Shown in pieces: positions 18,299 through 26,457 of a stretch of 49,234 bases of DNA. The DNA comes from Candidatus Sabulitectum sp. (GTDB lineage: Bacteria; Fermentibacterota; Fermentibacteria; Fermentibacterales; JCC-6): the NCBI GenBank assembly GCA_023145375.1, contig JAGLDY010000008.1, positions 1-49,234 of the forward strand. The letters run 5' to 3'. The translations under genes and the position numbers were made by a program. Position 1 is the first letter of the stretch, and each line of letters begins with the position of its first letter. Under the pieces are notes generated by a model. The model was not told where the DNA came from. It ran no database searches and saw only the letters and a list, made by a program, of their open reading frames with translations.

Positions 18299-19984
18299 AT
18301 GCTGTTCTATCGTGGAATAAATATGCTGATACTGACTATTGTTCTTGCTCTGTTTGCCGGTCCTGCTGTGGCAGGGGAGACCGCTTACAGACATGATCTG
18401 CAGATCCCACCGCCAGGTGAACTTGGACCTGCAGTTTACATGCAGGATTCGGTACTGCCCCTGGGACCACCGGACAATCCTCAGGTGGGAGATTCGTGGA
18501 TATGGTGGCTCTTTACATGGTACCCTATGCCTCCACACTTTGAGCAGCATGAATGTACAGTCCGAGGAATGACAGACCGGGGTTATGTTGTCGTAAAGGA
18601 TGAGGACTGGCTTGTAAACATAGATCAGGCTGATGTGGATTCTATTCTTGAGCACTGGGAGTTCTCCAGTGTGGGGCCATATCCTGATCAGGGAATCTAT
18701 GAGATCGACAGCCTTTCCTTCGGAGACCCGCCGGATGAGCTTGATGATGATCTGCGGATCTATCTTATGTGGTATGACTTCAATGTGAATGCTGATGGTT
18801 TCTTCTTTTTCTTTGATATGTATCCGGACGGCACCTATCCCGAATATCAAAGCAATGAATGTGAAGTGCTTTACCTGAATCCCACAAGCTCCGGCGGAGC
18901 TTCCGGAGACTACATGCATGGGGTGATCGCCCACGAGTTCCAGCACATGATTCACTGGAAGTATGACGATAACGAGCTCTCCTGGGTCAACGAGGGAATG
19001 TCTGAGCTGGCCATGTGGTTCTACGGACACCCTGATAACATTTCATCCTTCAATGGTAATCCTGATAACAACTTGACAGTCTGGGACGGTAACTGGGCAG
19101 ATTACATAAAAACCTATCTCTGGTCACTGTACTTTTTCGAACAGTACGGCGGACACACCACGGTTTATGCCCTTGTACACGAACCTCTTAATTCAATGGC
19201 AGGTTTTGATGCGGTTCTGGACGATTTTGGCTATCCCGAGAATACGGAAGACATCTTCATCGACTGGGCAGTTGCGAATTACCTGGACGACACCACAATT
19301 GCCGATGGACAGTACGGCTACATTGGCGATGAAATGCCTGCATTCTGGCTGGCAGGTACCTATTCTTCATACCCGGTGGATGCCACAAAGGCAGTGAATC
19401 ACTGGGCAACAGACTACTACTGTTTCCAGGACATACCGTTTGCCTACCTTGAGCTTGCGTTTGATGGTGCTGATGACAACCTGTACGCAATTCGTGTGCT
19501 TGTTATCCACGAGACAAATCCTACTGAGGTTTTCGACCTGAATCTTGAAGAAGCTTCACAAAGTGGATCAGTGGTAATGAATGACATTGTTTCGTCTGAT
19601 GAGGTGATCCTTGTGGTTACAAGTGTTTCCAGCACAGGTGGGCCAACCTATAACTTCACTGCAGGGGAAGCCCTGGGGATCGGAACAGATCCAGTTCAAC
19701 CTGGTGAGCCTCTAACAATGGTTCCTTCAATGAATCCATTCAACAGTACTGTTAACCTGCAGTTGAACTGGAGCCTGGCCGTGGGTGATCCAACCGTTGA
19801 TATCTTCGACATACAGGGAAGAATAGTTAACTCCCTTTCTGCGGATGAGGTCTCCGCAGGCTCTGCTTCCATTCAGTGGAACGGAGAGTTTCAGAGCGGA
19901 AACCAGGCAAACGCCGGTATCTACTATGTCAGAGCCAGGGTTGGTCTGGAGGAGAGTACGGTTAAGCTTATGCTGCTTCCCTGA
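18299..19984 (+). CDS. Secreted zinc metallopeptidase (HExxH, M6/M30-like) with C-terminal sorting domain
   Basis: 561 residues from ATG 18299 (GGGAGGAG site 4 bases upstream). Signal peptide 1-25 (ending AVAG). The zinc site is intact: HEFQH at 212-216 and WVNEGMSE at 229-236, whose glutamate (E232) would be the third ligand. The spacing and the surrounding IAHEFQHMI / NEGMSELA resemble gluzincin-like secreted peptidases such as M6 or M30; the exact family is not settled. An N-terminal domain (about 60-190) matches that of the cassette pseudopeptidases. The last 85 residues are FlgD/Por-tail-like (MNPFNST, IFDIQGRIV, NAGIYYVRARVG). Probably exported to the surface. A terminator follows. Confidence 0.85.
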   Translation: MLFYRGINMLILTIVLALFAGPAVAGETAYRHDLQIPPPGELGPAVYMQDSVLPLGPPDNPQVGDSWIWWLFTWYPMPPHFEQHECTVRGMTDRGYVVVKDEDWLVNIDQADVDSILEHWEFSSVGPYPDQGIYEIDSLSFGDPPDELDDDLRIYLMWYDFNVNADGFFFFFDMYPDGTYPEYQSNECEVLYLNPTSSGGASGDYMHGVIAHEFQHMIHWKYDDNELSWVNEGMSELAMWFYGHPDNISSFNGNPDNNLTVWDGNWADYIKTYLWSLYFFEQYGGHTTVYALVHEPLNSMAGFDAVLDDFGYPENTEDIFIDWAVANYLDDTTIADGQYGYIGDEMPAFWLAGTYSSYPVDATKAVNHWATDYYCFQDIPFAYLELAFDGADDNLYAIRVLVIHETNPTEVFDLNLEEASQSGSVVMNDIVSSDEVILVVTSVSSTGGPTYNFTAGEALGIGTDPVQPGEPLTMVPSMNPFNSTVNLQLNWSLAVGDPTVDIFDIQGRIVNSLSADEVSAGSASIQWNGEFQSGNQANAGIYYVRARVGLEESTVKLMLLP

Positions 19985-20011
19985 TTTATCCCGGGAAAAG
20001 AGAACAGAGAG

Positions 20012-20049
20012 CCCGCCCTGCGGAACAGTCGGCAGAGCGGGTTTTCTTT
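20012..20049 (+). terminator. Rho-independent terminator
   Basis: Stem CCCGCCCTGC (20012-20021) with GCAGAGCGGG (20032-20041), 10-base loop, followed by TTTTCTTT. It closes the metallopeptidase gene. Confidence 0.8.
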
Positions 20050-20291
20050 ACCTGTACTTCTGGATCACTACCTGCACAATCCGGCTACGCTGTATAGCGG
20101 CTAAAACTCAAGCTTTTGTTCCGGTAGATTCTTGTATTTCCCATTGTGAATGTAGAAAGTCAGGGGTATTTCTGTATTGACAGTATAGATAATCAGGGTA
20201 TCCAACCGCGTTGTGATACTGAATCAGTCTTCCATGTATTCGCCAAAGTCAGACGATTTTATACTTGCTCCGGCGCAACAGGTTAGAATTC
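20050..20291. other. Intergenic region without recognised gene
   Basis: About 240 bases between the terminator and the palindrome ahead of the TetR promoter. I see no convincing reading frame, RNA gene or repeat; a lone TTGACA near 20177 has no properly spaced -10 box. Confidence 0.4.
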
Positions 20292-20308
20292 CCTACTGAA
20301 ACAGTAGG
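20292..20308. promoter_or_regulatory. Inverted repeat just upstream of tetR promoter
   Basis: CCTACTG-AAA-CAGTAGG, perfect 7-base arms, abutting the -35 box at 20309. It differs in sequence from the operator at 20318 and could be a second regulator's site. Confidence 0.4.
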
Positions 20309-20337
20309 TTGACAAATTGACCAACGGTCAGAATAGT
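20309..20337 (+). promoter_or_regulatory. Promoter and TetR-type operator of the Mrp/MBS-like operon
   Basis: Consensus TTGACA (20309-20314), 17-base spacer, AATAGT (20332-20337). Between the boxes is a perfect inverted repeat TGACC-AAC-GGTCA (20318-20330), the kind of site bound by TetR-family dimers. The first gene downstream encodes a TetR protein and its ATG is at 20380, so autoregulation of the whole operon is the natural reading. Confidence 0.6.
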
Positions 20338-20379
20338 TACCGCGATTTTGTAACATATATTATAGAAGGACTTCGGAAC

Positions 20380-20991
20380 ATGACAGAACAGAGGAAGCAG
20401 CAGGAAATCGTTTTCAGAAGAAATCTGATAATTGATGCTGCAAAGATCATATTTTTTGATCAGGGTTTTGAGAATTCTACAATGGAGGATATTGCCCAAA
20501 AGGCTGGATACAGCAAGGGTTCTCTCTATTCCTACTTCAACAGTAAGAACGAGATCTGCTTCACCATCGTGAACAACTACTTAGCAAAGATTGTGGATTT
20601 CATTCACAGTATTTCTGATGAGAGCATTTCCGGGCTTGAGAAACTTGTGCGCATAAGGGATGTATTTATTGGAGAGTATGCTCAGAATTCCAAGTTCTGC
20701 AACATATACGAAACCTTCAAATACCATCGAAGCCAGTGTTCTGAAGTAGAGAACGAAATAGCTGTTAACGAATCTTACAACAGAAGGATCAAAGAGCTCA
20801 TCACTGGTATTGTGCAGTCTGGCATAGATGACGGTTCTATAATGAGTACGGTTGATGTGAACAGGCTTTCACTGTCTTTCTGGAATGAAAAGAATTGCTT
20901 TATTGCGGAAACCATGTTCACTGAAGTAAATGCGTACAACTATCTTTTCGATCTGGTAATAGACTCTATTAAAACGGCGGAGGACGTATGA
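20380..20991 (+). CDS. TetR/AcrR-family transcriptional regulator
   Basis: 203 residues from ATG 20380 (AGAAGGA 10 bases upstream). The N-terminal helix-turn-helix is typical: IIDAAKIIFFDQGFENSTME, then DIAQKAGYSKGSLYSYFNSK. The C-terminal ligand-binding domain is helical and not assignable. Its stop overlaps the MrpE start (ATGA), so it is the first gene of the energy-complex operon. With the palindrome between its own -35 and -10 boxes it probably represses the operon until a ligand, unknown here, is bound. Confidence 0.85.
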   Translation: MTEQRKQQEIVFRRNLIIDAAKIIFFDQGFENSTMEDIAQKAGYSKGSLYSYFNSKNEICFTIVNNYLAKIVDFIHSISDESISGLEKLVRIRDVFIGEYAQNSKFCNIYETFKYHRSQCSEVENEIAVNESYNRRIKELITGIVQSGIDDGSIMSTVDVNRLSLSFWNEKNCFIAETMFTEVNAYNYLFDLVIDSIKTAEDV

Positions 20992-21482
20992 GAAAAACAA
21001 AATCAGCATTTATTGGAGTAGTTATCCTTTTTGCTGTATGGGTAATGTTAACGGATCTCTCCACACAGGAAATGCTTTTTGGAGGAGGCACAGCTCTTTT
21101 CATTGTGTTTCTTTTCCGCAAGAAGCTGGCCGTGCTTGAGGATGTTAAACTAAATCCCAGAGCCTTGATCTCTATGGTAATCTACCTATTTGTTTTTTTA
21201 TGGGAACTGCTTAAATCCAACTTTGATGTGGCCATGCGGGTGATATCTCCCAGTCTGCCGATCAATCCCGGGATCGTAAAGGTTAAAACAACTTTGAAAA
21301 GCCCTCTGGGGAGAGCAGCTCTGGCAAATTCCATAACTCTTACTCCGGGAACGCTCACTGTGGAGATGAAGGGCGAGTATTTCTACATTCACTGGATAGA
21401 TGTAACCAGTGACAACATAGAAGGCGCCACTAGATCAATTGTATCAAACTTTGAAAAGTATTTGGAGATCATCTTTGGCTGA
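20988..21482 (+). CDS. mrpE: Mrp antiporter subunit E-like membrane protein (MbhA/MbsA position)
   Basis: 164 residues in the MrpE/MnhE family: two to three N-terminal membrane helices (IGVVILFAVWVMLTD, MVIYLFVFLWELLKSNFDVA), then a small cytoplasmic domain with the family pattern LANSITLTPGTLTVEM...YIHWIDV. In MBH- and MBS-type complexes this subunit is part of the sodium/proton antiporter module. ATGA overlap with the TetR gene and overlap with mrpF indicate translational coupling. Confidence 0.9.
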   Translation: MRKTKSAFIGVVILFAVWVMLTDLSTQEMLFGGGTALFIVFLFRKKLAVLEDVKLNPRALISMVIYLFVFLWELLKSNFDVAMRVISPSLPINPGIVKVKTTLKSPLGRAALANSITLTPGTLTVEMKGEYFYIHWIDVTSDNIEGATRSIVSNFEKYLEIIFG

Positions 21483-21735
21483 CACAATCTATAACGCTGC
21501 AGCAGTGATAGCTCTGATCAGCGTAGGCCTGACATTCGTAAGAATGATCCTCGGACCTACAGTTGCTGACAGAACAGTTGCTCTTGATGGTATGACGATC
21601 ATCACAATTTCTCTGATCGTGTACATTGCTTACTATCTGGACAGGATCATCTACCTCGATGTTGCCATCGTTTATGCACTGATGAGTTTCATCGGCGTGG
21701 TGGCCATTGCACGGTATCTGGAAAGGAGACAATGA
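21475..21735 (+). CDS. mrpF: Mrp antiporter subunit F-like (MbhB/MbsB position)
   Basis: 86 residues. I start at TTG 21475, seven bases after GGAG and overlapping the mrpE stop by 8 bases; longer starts lie inside mrpE. Three membrane helices and the family motif VRMILGPTVADRTVALD followed by LDVAIVYALMSFIGVVAIARY. A small membrane subunit of the antiporter module. The end overlaps mrpG by 4 bases. Confidence 0.9.
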   Translation: MADTIYNAAAVIALISVGLTFVRMILGPTVADRTVALDGMTIITISLIVYIAYYLDRIIYLDVAIVYALMSFIGVVAIARYLERRQ

Positions 21736-22073
21736 TGGAATTGCTCGGGTCATTTATTACCTTGATAGGTTCCATTGTTCTTTTTCTTGGGGCTCTTGGT
21801 ATTTTCAGAATGCCTGATGTCTACAACAGGATGCAGGCAGGAACCAAAGCAACCACCCTGGGAACAATTCTTTTTCTTATTGGAATTTCTCTCGGCCACG
21901 CGGAATGCGGTTGTTTCGGGAAGATTGTCATACTCATTGTTTTTGTGCTTGTTACAAATCCGGTTTCATCAAACGCCCTTGCCAGGGCGGCTCACTCTGC
22001 AGGTATTAAACTTACAGAACGATCTGTTAAGGACGATCTGAAGAGTGACAGGGAAATGGGGGAGTTGAAATGA
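21732..22073 (+). CDS. mrpG: Mrp antiporter subunit G-like (MbhC/MbsC position)
   Basis: 113 residues with the MnhG pattern: helix with GSIVLFLGALGIFRMPDVYN, then RMQAGTKATTLGTILFLIG, and helix 3 IVILIVFVLVTNPVSSNALA. An ATG pair at 21732/21735 follows GGAGACA. Both ends overlap neighbours by 4 bases. Part of the ion-translocating module. Confidence 0.9.
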   Translation: MMELLGSFITLIGSIVLFLGALGIFRMPDVYNRMQAGTKATTLGTILFLIGISLGHAECGCFGKIVILIVFVLVTNPVSSNALARAAHSAGIKLTERSVKDDLKSDREMGELK

Positions 22074-22318
22074 TCCCCGTAATGATCATAGGTCTTGGGG
22101 TGATAATGCTGGCTGCAGCATTTGCAGCTATCTATTTCAAGAGTCTTCTTGCTTCCATCATCAGCGCTGGAGTGATCAGTCTTTTTGCCAGCATGATATA
22201 CCTGATACTTGGTTCACCTGATGTCGCAATGACTGAAGCTTCCATCGGATCCGGGCTTACAACCGTGATCTTCCTCTTTGCTCTGCACAGGGTAAGAAAG
22301 GGGAAATCAGATGATTAA
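22070..22318 (+). CDS. DUF4040 / MbhD-like subunit
   Basis: 82 residues, three membrane helices, with the signature SPDVAMTEASIGSGLTTVIF found in MbhD/MbsD and in the C-terminal part of MrpA. It lacks any large MrpA antiporter domain, as in the MBH/MBS gene order. Overlaps both neighbours. Confidence 0.85.
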   Translation: MIPVMIIGLGVIMLAAAFAAIYFKSLLASIISAGVISLFASMIYLILGSPDVAMTEASIGSGLTTVIFLFALHRVRKGKSDD

Positions 22319-22988
22319 GAATGTAGCAGTAATTTTGTCTGTTATCGGCCTGGTAGTGATCTTCCTGCCGGTTATCTCTGGTTTTCAGGAAAGAGAGGAT
22401 CTGAACGAACTGGGTGCAGATTATGTTCAAGGCTCCATCAATGAGCTGGAAACTCCCAATGTTGTTACATCAGTTATTGTTACCTACCGCGGTCTGGATA
22501 CTCTCGGTGAGGTGACTGTTCTCTTTCTTGCAACCGTTGGAGTTGGTCTGCTGCTGAAGGGTAACAAAGAAGATATGATAAAGATCTCTTCACTGGAGCT
22601 TCTTGAAACGACTTCTTCGGTGCTGGTTGCACTGATCATGATTCTTGGGATCTATATTTTTACCCATGGTCATCTTTCCCCCGGCGGAGGTTTTCAGGGT
22701 GGTGTGATCGTTGCATCCGGTTTCCTTCTTCTTATGCTGTCAAATGTGAACGCAAGAATAAGTCAATCCATTATGCATTTTGTTGAGTCCTTCTCCGGGG
22801 TGGCTTACGTTGCTGTTGGAGTTGCAGGTCTTGTTCTGACCGTTGGTTTTCTTAACCCGGGAGTGTTGCCTTTTGGCAAGTTCGGGGACCTGTTCAGTTC
22901 AGGTGCGATCCCGGTGATCTACTCTCTTATCGGCCTCAAGGTTGGTTCAGAATTAACCAGCATTCTGGTCACAATGAGGGGTGAATAA
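22311..22988 (+). CDS. Fused MbhE-like and MrpB (MbhF)-like subunit
   Basis: 225 residues. The N-terminal 90 residues (two helices, ending NVVTSVIVTYRGLDTLGEVT) match the small MbhE/MrpA C-terminal segment; residues 100-225 are MnhB-like (TSSVLVALIMILGIYIFTHG, HLSPGGGFQGGVIVASGFLL, then GLKVGSELTSILV). In MBH these are separate subunits (E and F); here one gene encodes both. The start overlaps the previous gene by 8 bases. Confidence 0.8.
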   Translation: MIKNVAVILSVIGLVVIFLPVISGFQEREDLNELGADYVQGSINELETPNVVTSVIVTYRGLDTLGEVTVLFLATVGVGLLLKGNKEDMIKISSLELLETTSSVLVALIMILGIYIFTHGHLSPGGGFQGGVIVASGFLLLMLSNVNARISQSIMHFVESFSGVAYVAVGVAGLVLTVGFLNPGVLPFGKFGDLFSSGAIPVIYSLIGLKVGSELTSILVTMRGE

Positions 22989-23341
22989 TGATATCAACGC
23001 TGATACTTGGAATTGCCCTTCTTATTATCGGGTTCTATGCAATGCTTACTCGAAAGAATCTGATCAAAATAGTTATTGGATTCTCCATTGCCGACACCGG
23101 CACTCACATAATTATCGTTTCTCTGGGTTACCTCAGAGGTAAGACCGCTCCCATAATCGATGGAGCGGTGAGTATGGTGAATGCAGTTTCTGAGGTTGTG
23201 GATCCCGTTCCTTCAGCTCTAGTGCTTACTGCGATCGTTATCGGCCTTGCAGTAACCGCAGTGATGCTCAGCTTCATTGTGGAGATGTACAAGAAGAACA
23301 AGTCACTTTCCATAGATGACTATCAGGAGTTAAAATGGTAA
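22988..23341 (+). CDS. mrpC: Mrp antiporter subunit C-like / NuoK-like (MbhG/MbsG position)
   Basis: 117 residues with three helices of the MnhC/NuoK type: LGIALLIIGFYAMLTRKNLI, KIVIGFSIADTGTHIIIVSL, and SALVLTAIVIGLAVTAVMLS. The loop between helices 2 and 3 is longer than in NuoK, as in MrpC. It overlaps the previous gene by one base and the large antiporter gene by 7. Confidence 0.9.
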   Translation: MISTLILGIALLIIGFYAMLTRKNLIKIVIGFSIADTGTHIIIVSLGYLRGKTAPIIDGAVSMVNAVSEVVDPVPSALVLTAIVIGLAVTAVMLSFIVEMYKKNKSLSIDDYQELKW

Positions 23342-26300
23342 GCCCAATTTACATACTCGTACTGTCGCTGGCTGCCGGGTTCATGTTGTCTATCTTTGAC
23401 AAGGGTGGAAGAAGGCTGTCACTCACTGCATTCTACGGAGTTCTTACCTTCAATCTTGCAGTTATGGTAGACTGGCTCTATCGACTGGCTTTTCTTCATG
23501 CTCCGACACTGGTGATCAACACAGCAGGTTTCAAAGCGCCTATTTCCATTAACCTGGAACTGGGAATAACTGAAGCGTTCGTTCTGCTGCTTACAAACCT
23601 CACAGGTTTGCTGGCAGCTGTCTACCTGTTCAAGAAGTTCAAGGAGAGCCGGGTCTCTTCACTGATCCTTTACCTGCTTTTGATCATGGGGGTAAATGGA
23701 CTGGTCATGACACAGGATCTCTTTAACATGTTCGTGTTCCTTGAGATCCTTTCAATCTCCACATTTGCCCTTACTGTGCTGACAAAGAATTCAAAAACCC
23801 TTTCTGCAGGTTTCAAATACATGATTGCAGGGGGAGTTGCTTCCACATTCTTTCTGCTGGGAGTAGTATTCGTTTACTACTTCACAGGAAGCCTGAATCT
23901 GGGATTTCTTCGGGCAGGACAGTTTACGGATGCTGGTATGATCGCCCTGTTCATGCTGGCTGTTTCAGTTTTCATAGAGCTGAAACCGTTCCCTGCAAAT
24001 GGCTGGGCACTTGATGTCTACCAGTCTGTGGACTCCGGGATAGTGTCGGTGATAGCTGTTGTTAATTCAGCGGCTATCGGGTTTGTATTTTACAAGATAA
24101 TGCCACTGCTGCCTGGTAACTTCCTAACTGTGTTTGGAATTGCAGGAGTTATCACATTCTTCTTCTCCAACATGATGGGCCTGAAGCAGGATAACGCAAA
24201 GAGGCTTCTGGGATACTCTTCAATAGGTCAGATGGGCCTCCTGCTGGCAAGTCTTGTTTTCACAGCCAATTCACCTGCAAACATCAGATACCTGATAATC
24301 GGCGGGTTGTTCATCAACCATCTGATCTCCAAGGCAGGTCTTTTCTGGCTTGCAGGAATTGTTAAAGAGGAAAAGATCAAAGACTGGACCATACTCAGGA
24401 ACAACAAACCCCTTCTGGTTCTGTTCGGATTGTTCATCTTTGCTCTTTCAGGACTGCCGCCTTTTGCCGGTTTCTGGGCAAAATGGGAATTTGTAAAAGT
24501 GCTGGTGGATGCAAAGATGTTCTTTGTACTGGTATCTGTTCTGGTTGGATCTCTTTTTGAATTGATCTTTCTTTTCAGATGGTTTACCAATACGGTAAAA
24601 GAGGCAAATTCCGAGCTTGAACCCATGGATCCTCCTGGAAAAGGTAAAGCATTTTCTGCCATTTCATTCGGTCTTCTGGCAGTGATCACTTCCTTTGGAA
24701 TAATGAGATTCTTCTACGAGTTCAACTGGATCCAGGTTCTGCCGATCCTTGCGGTTCTCGTTATTACTCTCATAGATTCTCTGCCTTCCAAGGTGAAAGG
24801 ATTCCTTTCTCTTGCAGCACTGGCAGGGTACGGGTACTACATATATCCGCTTCTGGAGAGTAACCTCCAGCTGTTCTTCGGAGTGATCTTCATAGTGGGC
24901 AGCGCTGTTAACCTTATAAGCACTTTGAACAGGAAAGAGCAGAGTAAAGGTTTTTACGGCTTCCTTCTGATGATGATCTTTTCCTTCGGGAACCTTCTCA
25001 TTGCTTCAACATATCTGGAGTTTTTCCTGAGCTGGGAATTCATGACCATATCATCTTTCCTTCTGATCCTCAGAGGACAGAAAGCCCAAAGAGCCTCACT
25101 GATGTACATGATATTCTCAACAGCAGGAGCTTATCTGATAATGGCGGGTTTCAGTTTTGCACCGGCGCTGACTTCCAGCTCGGCCTTGATCCTTGCGATT
25201 GAAAATGTGAATCTGCCACTGATCTCAATAATTGCACTTGCCATAGGCTTCATGATAAAGTCAGGTTCACTGGGAGTGCATATCTGGCTTCCTGAGGCTC
25301 ATGCCGAGGCGGAATCCGATGTTTCTTCCTTTATCTCCGCAATACTGCTGAAGGCAGGCGTATTCGGATTGCTCATGGTGGCCATCTCATACATAAGCCA
25401 TTCTCCGAACTTTGATGTGTTCTACTGGATAGGCTGGATCGGTGTTTTGACTGCTCTTGTTGGAGCGTTCATGGCTTCTTTCCAGGAGGATGCCAAAAGA
25501 CTGCTGGCATACTCCAGTATGAGTCAGGTTGGTTACGTGGTGGCAGCTCTTGCACTGATAACCCACCTGGGCTGGGTAACCTCACTGTACCTTGCTTTCA
25601 ACCACATGATGTTCAAGTCGGCATTGTTCATTGCAATTGCCGGTATTTACTACCGTACTCATACAAGAACCATGTACAAAATGGGTGGCTTGATCTCCAG
25701 GATGCCCTGGACTTTCATGACGGTACTCATGTCGATAATTGCGGTTTCAGGTGTGCCTCCTCTGTCGGGTTTCGGTGGAAAATGGCTTACCTATACAGCG
25801 TTTATCACAAAGGGATGGTACCTGCAGGCAGGAGTTCTCTTCTTTGCCTCAGGGATAAGTTTCCTTTATCTGTACCGTTTGATCCACACTATTTTCCTGG
25901 GTCAGCTGAAGTATGAACACCAGAACATCAAGGAAGCCCCGGCGTGGTTCATTATTCCTCAGTACATCTTCCTCGGGGGGATCATGGCGATCTCCATGTT
26001 CCCGAACCTGATAATAGAGCCTCTTAATTCAATTGCCATGCGTTACTTCAGTTCATCAATACAGATAAATGGATTGACCGTGATCAGTGACCTGGGATAC
26101 TGGAACGGGAACCTGGTAATGTATGTGACAATGGCGGTGTTTGCTGTTCCGTTCATTCTGCTGATGCTTGTGAAGGGCAGAACTCAGCGAGTAAAACAGT
26201 TCAATATTGTTTACGCAGCAGAGAGACCTGAATCTCCGCAGACAACCCATGTTGCCCACAACATGTACGCTCACTACAGGAAAGCACTTGGCAGACTGAC

Positions 26301-26457
26301 TCTGCCCAGGATCCAGACATTCTGGAATGGTGTTGCCGAGTGGGCGCATACCTTTGGCGGGTTCTTCCGCAGGGTGTACACCGGTAATGGACAGACCTAT
26401 GTCCTGCATATAATAATGTATATCGTAGTGATATATATTGTAATGGGAGTACGATAA
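23335..26457 (+). CDS. Double antiporter-module membrane subunit (MbsH and MbsH' fused)
   Basis: 1040 residues, about twice an MrpD/NuoN-type subunit, with two antiporter domains in tandem (about 1-490 and 520-960) and a soluble tail to 1040. The second domain is canonical: IKSGSLGVHIWLPEAHAEAE with the helix-7 lysine, then LLKAGVFGLL with the helix-8 lysine. The first keeps the helix-5 glutamate (FVFLEILSIS, about residue 136), but its helix-7 region reads FIELKPFPANGWALD and its helix-8 region NSAAIGFVFYK, so the usual pumping lysines are shifted or absent. In MBS the two modules are encoded by separate adjacent genes. Expected to move protons or sodium ions. Confidence 0.85.
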   Translation: MVSPIYILVLSLAAGFMLSIFDKGGRRLSLTAFYGVLTFNLAVMVDWLYRLAFLHAPTLVINTAGFKAPISINLELGITEAFVLLLTNLTGLLAAVYLFKKFKESRVSSLILYLLLIMGVNGLVMTQDLFNMFVFLEILSISTFALTVLTKNSKTLSAGFKYMIAGGVASTFFLLGVVFVYYFTGSLNLGFLRAGQFTDAGMIALFMLAVSVFIELKPFPANGWALDVYQSVDSGIVSVIAVVNSAAIGFVFYKIMPLLPGNFLTVFGIAGVITFFFSNMMGLKQDNAKRLLGYSSIGQMGLLLASLVFTANSPANIRYLIIGGLFINHLISKAGLFWLAGIVKEEKIKDWTILRNNKPLLVLFGLFIFALSGLPPFAGFWAKWEFVKVLVDAKMFFVLVSVLVGSLFELIFLFRWFTNTVKEANSELEPMDPPGKGKAFSAISFGLLAVITSFGIMRFFYEFNWIQVLPILAVLVITLIDSLPSKVKGFLSLAALAGYGYYIYPLLESNLQLFFGVIFIVGSAVNLISTLNRKEQSKGFYGFLLMMIFSFGNLLIASTYLEFFLSWEFMTISSFLLILRGQKAQRASLMYMIFSTAGAYLIMAGFSFAPALTSSSALILAIENVNLPLISIIALAIGFMIKSGSLGVHIWLPEAHAEAESDVSSFISAILLKAGVFGLLMVAISYISHSPNFDVFYWIGWIGVLTALVGAFMASFQEDAKRLLAYSSMSQVGYVVAALALITHLGWVTSLYLAFNHMMFKSALFIAIAGIYYRTHTRTMYKMGGLISRMPWTFMTVLMSIIAVSGVPPLSGFGGKWLTYTAFITKGWYLQAGVLFFASGISFLYLYRLIHTIFLGQLKYEHQNIKEAPAWFIIPQYIFLGGIMAISMFPNLIIEPLNSIAMRYFSSSIQINGLTVISDLGYWNGNLVMYVTMAVFAVPFILLMLVKGRTQRVKQFNIVYAAERPESPQTTHVAHNMYAHYRKALGRLTLPRIQTFWNGVAEWAHTFGGFFRRVYTGNGQTYVLHIIMYIVVIYIVMGVR

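Noticed and set aside
18266..19030. 254-codon minus-strand open frame
   Set aside because: It lies opposite the secreted metallopeptidase, which has intact motifs; no family resemblance on the reverse strand.
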